Assembly (NCBI GenBank): GCA_012964275.1
Contig: DTUG01000174.1
Span: 1 to 8,938 of the forward strand
Direction of reading: 5' to 3'
Length of the DNA stretch: 8,938 nt
Origin: Fidelibacterota bacterium
GTDB taxonomy: Bacteria > Fidelibacterota > Marinisomatia > Marinisomatales > UBA1611
The translations under genes and the position numbers were made by a program. Of the stretch, positions 1-7,170 are shown piece after piece. Each line of letters starts with the position of its first letter. Within the stretch, counting starts at the first letter, position 1. The notes beneath the pieces were generated by a model that had not been told where the DNA came from, ran no database searches, and saw only the letters and a list, made by a program, of their open reading frames with translations.

Positions 1-174
1 ACCATTAATAGTTCTGCCTACCGATATTGAATCAGCGCCAAATATATTACAAGCTACTATATCAGATTCATTCATTGAGAATGTTTCATCCTGATAATCT
101 TCCAGAAACGCATCGCATCCAGTAATCAGTAAAATAATTAAGCAACAGATTAAATATATTTTTTTCACGACCAT
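1..174 (-). CDS. N-terminal part of a lipoprotein of unknown function (cut by the left edge)
   Basis: I read this short gene directly from the reverse complement. An ATG at 174-172 opens a frame of 58 codons that stays open to base 1. The product begins MVVKKIYLICCLIILLITGC, a textbook lipoprotein signal: two lysines, a hydrophobic core and the lipobox ITGC, with the lipidated Cys at residue 20. The mature part starts DAFLEDYQDETFS and continues through an acidic stretch ending near VGRTING. A GTG at 168-166 two codons later is an alternative start. The ATG lies 9 bp after the stop of the upstream secreted-protein gene, so the two are probably co-transcribed. The visible portion is too short to assign a family. 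Small lipoproteins such as DUF4249 often follow TonB-dependent receptors in Bacteroidota, but that match is only a guess. It probably sits in the outer membrane or faces the periplasm. Confidence 0.75.
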   Translation of the reverse strand, partial: MVVKKIYLICCLIILLITGCDAFLEDYQDETFSMNESDIVACNIFGADSISVGRTING

Positions 175-183
175 AAATTACAT

Positions 184-2343
184 TTATCTGACCACAATAA
201 ATTTACGGATTGCATTTTCGCCTGCAGGGGTTTCGAAATGTGCAATATAAAGCCCACTGGTGACAATCTGCCTTGAAGATGTAATTGAATTCCATGCTTC
301 ATCCCCACTTCCATCAGTATGTTGTATCGTTTTAAGGAGATCACCCCGTTCAGTAAAAATACGTATTGTACACTCTCCAGGAATGTTCAGGAACATAAGA
401 CGGTCTGGGGCTGAGACCCCGTACTGCATATCTCTGCCAGCAATATTATATGGATTGGGAACTACCCTTATCTCTTCCAGCATGCCAGGCGGTCTCTTTA
501 GAAAGGCAGGTGAATTGGTAATAGTAAAAAATTTGCTGCTTTTTAAAGGAATATTGTTATTTTGAGATCCGTCATCCAACACCTCAAGGAAATAGTAGTA
601 ATCAAACCCACGATTGGCCGAAAGATCATCAAAGGATGTTTGACCTGACCCAAACTCCCACACGTGAGCAATACTCTCATCTTGCTCTATGATCTCACCA
701 TTTTCCAAGTCGTAAACAAAAACAGTTGTATCCGGTTTAAATTTAAGTCTAGTTAATCGATACCCATTAAACGTAGGCCAATCTTCAGCATTGTTCGCCC
801 AGGATAGTGAAATCCTATCTCCACCCGATACAATATTAAAATCAGTGGGCGGTGGCGGTGTACCGGGAGTGACGAATAAATCATTATAGGTCTTTCTGGC
901 CCTTTTAAAAGTTTGGATGAGTGAGTCGACACCTGTATACACCCAGGCATTTTTATACCCATCCTCGCCGCTTCCTGTGCGACTGTATCGATTCATCATA
1001 TATTTTTGGGCCAATGAAACATTGGGAGGAAATTGATCGGTATGTAAATCATTATTCCAATTGATCCCAACCTGGTATGCTTTTTCCCTACTGATTCCTG
1101 CCACTGCTTCAGCATAAACAATACGAACACTGTCTCCTGGCTCCAGGTCATAGGGTCCGTATCCAACACCTTGTGACGTACCTCCTGGATTGCTCTGCCC
1201 ACCAGGGCTGAAACTGTTAGCATTATCAGTGCCGACCTGTTGTGCTTGGCTTTTTTCAGGATGGCCTTGGGACATATAAAGATATTCATCCGTCATTCTG
1301 CTGGCATTATACTGATCACTCCCGGCATCGGTTAAAGGATCATCTGATAACATAAACCATGTGGTGGATGGTTGATTTAAATCATCTGAACTGTCGGTTG
1401 CATTTTTATCTGCATGAAGTGTCACAACGCCGGCAAACTGAGAAGCTCCAAGATGTCCGTCGCCCGGTGCATTCGGACCGCCAATATTATCAAACGCTGC
1501 TCCAGCATGATACCCATGCCAGGAGAACATGGCCCTCATGATCTCACCATCATCATAGAACTGATCGATGGAGTCGGCAGGACTGTCAGGGTGTTCACCA
1601 ATCACTTCATTCATTGTATTGTGCCCCCAGGCTGCGCTCTGAGGCAACCAGTTGCCATCGTATACCATACCTTCCCTGCTGATAGCATAGCGATATTGAA
1701 AATAGGCCATAAAATCATTTATTGTTTGATCATACTGGGTGTTGCACTCGGGATCATAGCAGCCATTATTTTTAAATACATATTCAAAGATATAGTAGTT
1801 CTGATGATCTTGATGTGTGTAAGCATAGATCTTTCTTGTCATATGTATACCCATTGACATCTGTACGCGATTGATAAGCAATCTATCGGATGTAAGATTC
1901 TCATCGATCTCATCAACAATATCGAAATAGTTTAAATCAGTAGCCGGGTCCCCATCCACATAGACCCTGGTATGATCATATTTCCCCTTAAGAATGAACT
2001 CAATCGGCATGGTCTCATTGCTTACATCAATAAACCTGGGACCCACATGAACCACCTTGTGCTCATAATCCTTGTCAACAATCGGATCATAAAACGCTGC
2101 ACATCCGAGCCACATAGCCTTTGCCGCCTGGTTGTCCTGCACAGAATAAAATGCTGGCCATCTAAGTCCATCCTGCTGATCATCTATCTGGCCTGTGCGT
2201 CCAACCTCGATCTCACACCCAGCTTCCGAGAACCAATTATGCAAGTCTCCTACAGCGATCCATTTTGTTTCTTCAGCATATCCGGATGATAATAAAAGAA
2301 ATTGAAATATTATTGGGATAAGATTGAGCATTGATCTTGGCAT
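184..2343 (-). CDS. Secreted protein of unknown function with Fn3-like and T9SS type A C-terminal sorting domains
   Basis: The product is 719 residues from the ATG at 2343-2341. The frame is open up to 2409, but that start would add 22 residues before the signal peptide and overlap the LamG gene by 62 bp. The ATG at 2343 lies 4 bp after the LamG stop. An ATG at 2331 is also possible. The N-terminus is a signal peptide (about residues 1-23, ending SSGYA before EETKW). Residues 24 to about 490 form a large domain I cannot assign, rich in Trp, Tyr, Asp and Asn, with the stretches QQDGLRWPAFYSVQD and HKVVHVGPRF. This block resembles unnamed proteins encoded next to TonB receptors in Marinimicrobia-type genomes (recollection, not a search). 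A proline linker (GTPPPP, about 494-499) precedes an Fn3-like segment to about 610. The last ~95 residues carry VVPNPYN, an IRIFTERGDLLKTI strand and an ending GLYIAHFETPAG to KFIVVR, as in type A T9SS sorting domains. It is therefore expected to be exported and attached at or released from the cell surface. Confidence 0.85.
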   Translation of the reverse strand: MPRSMLNLIPIIFQFLLLSSGYAEETKWIAVGDLHNWFSEAGCEIEVGRTGQIDDQQDGLRWPAFYSVQDNQAAKAMWLGCAAFYDPIVDKDYEHKVVHVGPRFIDVSNETMPIEFILKGKYDHTRVYVDGDPATDLNYFDIVDEIDENLTSDRLLINRVQMSMGIHMTRKIYAYTHQDHQNYYIFEYVFKNNGCYDPECNTQYDQTINDFMAYFQYRYAISREGMVYDGNWLPQSAAWGHNTMNEVIGEHPDSPADSIDQFYDDGEIMRAMFSWHGYHAGAAFDNIGGPNAPGDGHLGASQFAGVVTLHADKNATDSSDDLNQPSTTWFMLSDDPLTDAGSDQYNASRMTDEYLYMSQGHPEKSQAQQVGTDNANSFSPGGQSNPGGTSQGVGYGPYDLEPGDSVRIVYAEAVAGISREKAYQVGINWNNDLHTDQFPPNVSLAQKYMMNRYSRTGSGEDGYKNAWVYTGVDSLIQTFKRARKTYNDLFVTPGTPPPPTDFNIVSGGDRISLSWANNAEDWPTFNGYRLTRLKFKPDTTVFVYDLENGEIIEQDESIAHVWEFGSGQTSFDDLSANRGFDYYYFLEVLDDGSQNNNIPLKSSKFFTITNSPAFLKRPPGMLEEIRVVPNPYNIAGRDMQYGVSAPDRLMFLNIPGECTIRIFTERGDLLKTIQHTDGSGDEAWNSITSSRQIVTSGLYIAHFETPAGENAIRKFIVVR

Positions 2344-2347
2344 GAGT

Positions 2348-3085
2348 TTAACTATCAATTTGTAAGAATTCTTCTGGTTCAAGAGAACGATTTGAGATAC
2401 GAATTTCATCTATCAGACCATCGAAAAATTTATTCCCGTAAACAGCATCGGAATGTGATGCCTCGCGACCGATCTGGATTGCATTATGTACTGAATATTC
2501 GATAGGACCTTCAACCGCCAGCTCATTCGTTAACTCGTTGTTTAGATAGAAACGCAATCTGATACCATCATAGGTTGCTGCCAAATGATACCACTGGCTC
2601 GTAGAATATTCATGATCATAGAAGGCAGTTTGGAAGGCACCATCAATATTGATCCATATATTTAGAATGCCCATCCAGGACCATAATCCAAAGCCACCAT
2701 TAAAGTTATTGGTAATAATTGGCTCACCTCCCATGAACGTTTGTCGATCAAACTTTAAGATACTCTCAATCGTTAATTCTTCTTTCGGTTGTAGGGACTC
2801 GCTATAGGGTATCGTAACCCAGGTTAAACCATCTGAAAATCTTAGTGCCCCTCTTACACCGTTTCCCCATACAGGTGCATGTATGATCCCGTCATGACCA
2901 TTTCCGCTAACATCTGTTAATACTTCCCCGGTCTTATCATTGAAGTCCCAATGCGCGATTATATAACTGTAATCACTTTCTATAGGATTATTATTTTGAG
3001 TGCAACTTAAAATGGACAAAGATTGCATTGATATCATAACAAACCCAGACCAGGTAATTAATATTGATCGCCACCTAAAAATCAT
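2348..3085 (-). CDS. LamG-like (concanavalin A-fold) lipoprotein
   Basis: The 245-residue product has a positively charged start (MIFRWR), a hydrophobic segment and the Cys of ILSC at residue 28, which reads as a slightly imperfect lipobox. The mature protein is essentially one LamG-like jelly-roll domain (Laminin_G_3 type). It opens with IIAHWDFND, has the DVSGNGHDG turn, then GALRFSDG and WVTIPYSESL, a WYHLAATYDG strand, and the family-typical end FFDGLIDEIRISNRSL. Such domains bind carbohydrate or protein ligands, and no catalytic residues of a glycosidase are apparent. I chose the ATG at 3085 because the longer frame needs a TTG at 3103 and extends the pre-signal region. The chosen start overlaps the receptor stop (TAG at 3077-3075) by 11 bp, consistent with translational coupling. 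The position straight after the TonB-dependent receptor, where SusD would lie in a Sus-type locus, suggests a surface-exposed or periplasmic accessory binding protein. That role is inference. Confidence 0.85.
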   Translation of the reverse strand: MIFRWRSILITWSGFVMISMQSLSILSCTQNNNPIESDYSYIIAHWDFNDKTGEVLTDVSGNGHDGIIHAPVWGNGVRGALRFSDGLTWVTIPYSESLQPKEELTIESILKFDRQTFMGGEPIITNNFNGGFGLWSWMGILNIWINIDGAFQTAFYDHEYSTSQWYHLAATYDGIRLRFYLNNELTNELAVEGPIEYSVHNAIQIGREASHSDAVYGNKFFDGLIDEIRISNRSLEPEEFLQIDS

Positions 3086-6000
3086 AGGACAGACTGATCC
3101 CAAAAAAGATATCCCTAGGGTTTAAAAAAACGAAATGTGAAAGGTTTGGCATATCAATATAAGCTTTGGTATCAATAACATCATCATAGTAACTATTATT
3201 TACTCCAGCCCATCCATTATCCTGGCTCCATTGCATGTAGGTAGAAGTAGCATTATCATAATAAATCGGACGTTCACTGGGGCTGGAAATATTCTCAACA
3301 TTGGCAACCCACTCCATCGGTACAAACTCAGCACCTTCATCCCGTACATCGCCGGGTTTGTCCTTACCTGAAAAATTGTAATAGCCTAGATCTCCAGCCG
3401 CATCATCAGACATGTGGAGTGATTGCATGTAATAATTATAATCATAACCATCTTCAAACCCATAGCCTGAAAAGGTTTTGATATTGAATACATTGTATAC
3501 ATCGGCATACATCTTCAACCGCATTTTTCCAACCTGGATCGACTTTGAAAATTTCAGGTCAAAAGAATAATTGTCCTTATACTGTGCATTGTACTCTATT
3601 CCCGGCACATTATTGGGGTTATAAGTAAACCAGGATCCGGTTCGCCAATAAGACAAAATATTAATATGCCAGTTTCCGAACAAATGTTGTCCGGAAATTT
3701 TTGGTCCAAACTGCAATGGTGTATGGAGATCGATAACTGATTTAATCCTTGGGGTTGGTCGCGGTTTTGACTGTTTTGGATTTTTAAGAATATAGTATCT
3801 TTGCTCAGATGGATTTTCAAAATACTTTTTAACACCAAAATAACCTGACGTATTAACTCTGTATTCATAATTAACCTGTCCTGTTATCCAATCACCTCTA
3901 ATTTTTGCTAATTCAAGTTCGAAACCTCGGATATCTTCATAACTGTTTGCAGTAAGTTGATAATAGATCACCTTACTATTTGCACTTATATATTCCGTGT
4001 AATCTTGCTGATCTAATATATCCTTATAATAGGCAGACAAATGTACCAGGTACATATCCTTCATTGCATGATCATATCCTAATTCATAAGAGATCGTCTT
4101 GGCCATTGGGAGGATTGGATTCCCCATATTAATTACCTCATTGTTATTCCCTCTACGAATTCTGTATAGATCCTGAGCAATTGGCATCTGCTGGTAGTGA
4201 CCATAATTAAAATATATTTTTGAAACTTCGGTAATAGGATGAGATATAGCAAGACGAGGGCTTAACGATATGTTACCCTTAAGTTTTTCTTTCTGAAATT
4301 TGTCATCCTGCTCTGGTGAATAATTTGAAGAGTAAAATTGATCATCGTAAATATCGAGGACATACCATTCACCATTTGGGTCAACATAATCCAAGTTCAA
4401 ACCAGCTATAGCTACAAAACCTTCGTGCTCCAATTTATCTTGGGCATACATTGATAATCGATAGGGTTGCTGAGTCATGGAGGTCCAATAATTACCTTCA
4501 GGTAAAAATTCATTCCGTGAACCAAATTGCAAATCAAGATCATTATAAATGAATTCCATTCCAGCTTTGATCTGGTTTGATCTATTATACTGACTGGTGA
4601 AATCGCTTTTAATAGTAAATGATTTAATAATGCTAGTATCTCTTGCTGTACTGATGGCTCCACCAAATGCTATCCTTCCGTCAACACTAAAATACGGCGA
4701 TCCCCAGAAACCTTCGGGTGAATCATCCACATAGTACCCATCTAATATTTCATTATCTCGGGTAGTATCTCTTCGTGCTCCATGCCAAGTGTGATAATCC
4801 TTTTTATCAAATTTGACTAAGACATCATAAAACGACTTTGGAGATAATTGGTGGGTTAGCTTCATCGCCGTGGTAGCATTGTTAACGGTAGCAGGGGACC
4901 AATATATATTAGTGAATAATCGCCAGGGCATTGTAAATCCTCTCATATTTACTTGCGATGCTAGGTCCCAGACATCATTCATATAGGAAGCACCACCACC
5001 ACGGGAAAGGGTTGTTGCTTCGAGCTCACCCGCGATATGTGTAAAGGATAATTTCATAGATTTCGACAGATCCGATGTAAGCTTTATTAGAGAAGATACT
5101 TTATTTAATCCAGGCCTAGATACTTGATATAAATAGGCATCATGCTCAGACCGGAAAGATGCAAAAAATCTGAGATTTCCCAGTTTTTTTGAGAGCAAAG
5201 GCACCGGGCCTCCAAAACCAGCATCAATATTATAATCCGGTAATGAAATAGCGCCATTTTTCCGATTTTCCCAGGTAAAAAGTTTCTGCGCACCGGAAGG
5301 TGCAAGATCATTTATCGGATCACTATCAGCTAGAGTTTGTTTAGACACATTATTCCATCCATCAAATGAAGGATACTGCCGCTGTGTGTATTCATCCCAG
5401 CTACCATTATTTGTTCCAGTCCAGCAAACATCATCATCAAAATATGGCCGATTCCAGAAAGAGTATTTATCATAAGGACTTTTGCCAAAATGTTTTTGTG
5501 TTGGCGGACTATTTCGAAATGAAATAGTTCCTGAATATTTATCCGGGTCTCCTTCTTTTGTAACAACGTTTATTACTCCGGATCTTACATTGCGATATTC
5601 TGCACCAAACCCACCAGTTTGCACGCTTATATCATGAATTGCGCTTAATGGTATACCGGTGGTGGGCTCACTCGTACGTTCATCATTCATCACTATACCA
5701 TCGATCGCATACATCGTTTCATTATAACTGCCTCCCCGGACGGAGAACCCTGAAACTCCCGCCTGAAGGCTAATAACATCAGAAACACTGCTTACAGGTA
5801 ACTGATCTATATCATCTGAAGAAATACTTTTTTGACTGGCTGCCACATCGAGCCTGACCAATTTTCTCTGCGCAATAACTTCTATAAGTTCACCTTCTAG
5901 TACTTCAGGCTTCATCTGAATATTAACTTCTGCCGTCAGATCTATCTCTACCCGCACATCAGTTACTGTCACCCCGGCATAGCCGATCATTGAAACTTTC

Positions 6001-6269
6001 AATGTCTGTACACCAGGTGGAACGTTCAGTATGACAAAATACCCAGACTCATCGGATGATGTACCCAGGTATGTTCCTTCTACTTGGATATTAGCACCCA
6101 ATAGAGCTTTACCGGTTTCATCATCAATTACAGTCCCTGTTACTTTACCAGTAACACCAGCAAATAAAAATTGGCCAACAAATGCCCCTATGAGAAAGAT
6201 TCGGGCAATATACAAAAGGTATATACTAAAATGTCCATTCATTAGATAAGGTTTAAATATAGTACCCAT
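3075..6269 (-). CDS. TonB-dependent outer-membrane receptor with N-terminal carboxypeptidase-regulatory-like domain
   Basis: The 1064-residue product is a 22-stranded-barrel type active transporter that would take up a ligand using TonB-ExbBD energy. A signal peptide ends near residue 38. Residues about 41-120 form a CarboxypepD_reg-like beta-sandwich (GTVIDDETGKALLGANIQV, then SDESGYFVILNVPPG). A TonB-box-like segment EVIAQ lies at 130-134. The plug domain (about 140-240) contains LPVSSVSDVISLQAGV, FSVRGGSYNETMYAIDG, and GGFGAEYRNVRSGVINVVTKEG. The rest is barrel, and the last residues FFGISLSYDF end in Phe as expected for BAM-dependent insertion. The length and N-terminal extension match SusC-like receptors, but no SusD gene follows. 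A long Tyr/Asp/Asn-rich stretch (about residues 935-1045) before the last strand probably forms an extracellular loop. The start is uncertain. The ATG at 6242 (MNGHFSIYLL) is a good alternative and would give a normal leader behind a TATAAT at 6273-6268. No Shine-Dalgarno sequence is evident for either. The substrate is unknown. Confidence 0.93.
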   Translation of the reverse strand: MGTIFKPYLMNGHFSIYLLYIARIFLIGAFVGQFLFAGVTGKVTGTVIDDETGKALLGANIQVEGTYLGTSSDESGYFVILNVPPGVQTLKVSMIGYAGVTVTDVRVEIDLTAEVNIQMKPEVLEGELIEVIAQRKLVRLDVAASQKSISSDDIDQLPVSSVSDVISLQAGVSGFSVRGGSYNETMYAIDGIVMNDERTSEPTTGIPLSAIHDISVQTGGFGAEYRNVRSGVINVVTKEGDPDKYSGTISFRNSPPTQKHFGKSPYDKYSFWNRPYFDDDVCWTGTNNGSWDEYTQRQYPSFDGWNNVSKQTLADSDPINDLAPSGAQKLFTWENRKNGAISLPDYNIDAGFGGPVPLLSKKLGNLRFFASFRSEHDAYLYQVSRPGLNKVSSLIKLTSDLSKSMKLSFTHIAGELEATTLSRGGGASYMNDVWDLASQVNMRGFTMPWRLFTNIYWSPATVNNATTAMKLTHQLSPKSFYDVLVKFDKKDYHTWHGARRDTTRDNEILDGYYVDDSPEGFWGSPYFSVDGRIAFGGAISTARDTSIIKSFTIKSDFTSQYNRSNQIKAGMEFIYNDLDLQFGSRNEFLPEGNYWTSMTQQPYRLSMYAQDKLEHEGFVAIAGLNLDYVDPNGEWYVLDIYDDQFYSSNYSPEQDDKFQKEKLKGNISLSPRLAISHPITEVSKIYFNYGHYQQMPIAQDLYRIRRGNNNEVINMGNPILPMAKTISYELGYDHAMKDMYLVHLSAYYKDILDQQDYTEYISANSKVIYYQLTANSYEDIRGFELELAKIRGDWITGQVNYEYRVNTSGYFGVKKYFENPSEQRYYILKNPKQSKPRPTPRIKSVIDLHTPLQFGPKISGQHLFGNWHINILSYWRTGSWFTYNPNNVPGIEYNAQYKDNYSFDLKFSKSIQVGKMRLKMYADVYNVFNIKTFSGYGFEDGYDYNYYMQSLHMSDDAAGDLGYYNFSGKDKPGDVRDEGAEFVPMEWVANVENISSPSERPIYYDNATSTYMQWSQDNGWAGVNNSYYDDVIDTKAYIDMPNLSHFVFLNPRDIFFGISLSYDF

Positions 6270-6310
6270 TATATTTGAAATAAAACTAAACGTTAATTAC
6301 GTTTTGTCAA
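6268..6310 (-). promoter_or_regulatory. Candidate promoter region of the TonB-receptor operon
   Basis: On the minus strand this gap offers two overlapping readings. One is TTAACG (6296-6291), 17 bp, then a perfect TATAAT (6273-6268), a sigma70-like layout that would start transcription near 6261 and fit translation from the ATG at 6242. The other is TTGACA (6310-6305), followed after 16 bp by TAGTTTTA (6288-6281), which matches 7 of 8 positions of the Bacteroidota -7 element TAnnTTTG. This would start the mRNA just before the ATG at 6269. It is the only non-coding gap of useful size in the window, which supports a promoter here. The motifs are short and AT-rich, so chance is a real possibility. 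Confidence 0.4.
6288..6304. repeat. 17-bp inverted repeat, possible operator
   Basis: AAACGTTAATTACGTTT has two 6-bp perfect arms (AAACGT / ACGTTT) around a 5-bp centre. It lies exactly between the TTGACA and the TAGTTTTA-like element, and it contains the alternative -35 box TTAACG. A dimeric regulator bound here would block either promoter, so it is a plausible operator. No regulator gene is in the window, and the site occurs only once as far as I can see. Its low GC content weakens a hairpin interpretation. Confidence 0.4.
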
Positions 6311-6311
6311 T

Positions 6312-6325
6312 AAAATGATCATTTT
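6312..6325. repeat. 14-bp perfect palindrome at the DUF1460 stop codon
   Basis: AAAATGATCATTTT is a perfect, uninterrupted palindrome whose last base is also the final base of the DUF1460 stop codon (TGA at 6327-6325). It lies 2 bp from the TTGACA element of the following promoter candidate. As RNA it could form only a weak AT stem with a GATC loop, so a terminator is unlikely. A DNA-binding site or chance are the alternatives. Confidence 0.3.
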
Positions 6326-7170
6326 CATATATTAACAAATTCATATATCATAAGACCATCAAATACCGGCCCATCATCCCTGAAATAATACCTCATAAAA
6401 TCTTCATTTACTGTCTCCTTTTTTTCTGATGATGCATGAATCAGGTTTGAACGGTCTATTAGCACACCTTCATGAGCAATGACAATACCCATGCCAAAAT
6501 AGGAACGTCGGACAAAGGCGATTCCACAGATCTCTGGTAGAGAATGCAAAAAATGTTTATCAATCTTATCATTGGGTATAAAATAAACAGTACGATTATG
6601 TGACCACGCCAAATCTAAAAATTCAGATCCATCCGTTTTTTTATTTAATGTAATTCGAACTGAGTCCAAAAAACTCCGCCCAATTAAAGATAGTGTTTTA
6701 TCCTGTGTATATGGATTATATGTTATTCTGTCTGATGTATAATGCCAGCGGGATTTGAAGGTTGGGAATTTTTCTCCCTTATCATCCGCCTTATAATGGA
6801 TGTCAATCATATTATTTCGTGTCTGTACCCAATCCTTACTATTGGTAAAAGCGATAGATGTGAGTACATGAACAGTACAGTCAGACGTGTCAATTCTCAG
6901 GATTGGATCCGGATCCGGTTCAATTTCTTCACCCAGCTTAAAGATGCCATAGGGTGTACCTACCCGCCAGAGATTGATGGCTTTCAGGCGTTGATGAAAA
7001 TCAGGAAAGCGCTCATGAAACTTTGGTAAGAGCTCAGAAACCTGATTTTCACTCAGGGTCCAGGGTTTTGGAAGAGTCGTTATCCATTGATACGGGTCCT
7101 GACCTGAACAGACTGGAAGAATTAAATAAAGGAAAGAAACTATAATTAATAATCGATTTGAATTTTTCAT
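6325..7170 (-). CDS. DUF1460 amidase-like (NlpC/P60-type) exported protein, active site atypical
   Basis: The product is 281 residues from the ATG at 7170. That start makes a 4-bp ATGA overlap with the upstream stop and begins directly with a signal peptide (MKNSNRLLIIVSFLYLILPVCSG). A start at 7194 would add eight residues and break the usual signal layout. LPVC is a poor lipobox, so cleavage after CSG is more likely than lipidation. DUF1460 (PF07313) proteins are papain-like cysteine amidases or endopeptidases thought to cut muropeptides. The signs are an N-terminal helical part (ENQVSELLPKFHERF), the Cys98 motif SDCTVHV, SRWHYTSDRI, YFIPNDKI, and LIHASS near the end. The family normally shows DCTTFVE and HVGF. 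Here these read DCTVHVL and FGMGIV, so the usual catalytic His is Gly, though His233 and His245 lie nearby. It may be an active variant or a binding protein. Its coupling to a NagZ/AmiE-like gene supports a role in periplasmic peptidoglycan recycling. Confidence 0.8.
   Translation of the reverse strand: MKNSNRLLIIVSFLYLILPVCSGQDPYQWITTLPKPWTLSENQVSELLPKFHERFPDFHQRLKAINLWRVGTPYGIFKLGEEIEPDPDPILRIDTSDCTVHVLTSIAFTNSKDWVQTRNNMIDIHYKADDKGEKFPTFKSRWHYTSDRITYNPYTQDKTLSLIGRSFLDSVRITLNKKTDGSEFLDLAWSHNRTVYFIPNDKIDKHFLHSLPEICGIAFVRRSYFGMGIVIAHEGVLIDRSNLIHASSEKKETVNEDFMRYYFRDDGPVFDGLMIYEFVNI

Noticed and set aside
1730..1765. CYDPEC cysteine pair as a metal-binding site
   Set aside because: Only two closely spaced cysteines are present, with no further clustered Cys/His. 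A disulfide in an exported protein is the simpler reading.
1414..1857. Plus-strand open frame of 147 codons
   Set aside because: It lies wholly inside the secreted-protein gene on the opposite strand and shows no domain, signal or plausible start context. It is an antisense shadow, like the other plus-strand frames (for example 260-565, 1972-2289, 6742-7029).
2344..2409. Possible 62-bp gene overlap or frameshift between the LamG and secreted-protein genes
   Set aside because: The overlap exists only if the farthest upstream ATG is used. The ATG at 2343 gives a normal signal peptide and a 4-bp gap, and both proteins are complete in their own frames, so no frameshift is needed.
3596..3868. Minus-strand frame of 90 codons inside the receptor gene
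   Set aside because: It is out of frame with a strongly supported TonB-receptor barrel and has no recognisable feature. Similar frames at 4475-4666, 5105-5311 and 5330-5566 were dropped for the same reason.
6312..6325. Rho-independent terminator after the DUF1460 gene
   Set aside because: The palindrome is AT-only apart from its central GATC, would give a stem of about 5 A-T pairs and has only a short T run. It is too weak for an intrinsic terminator.
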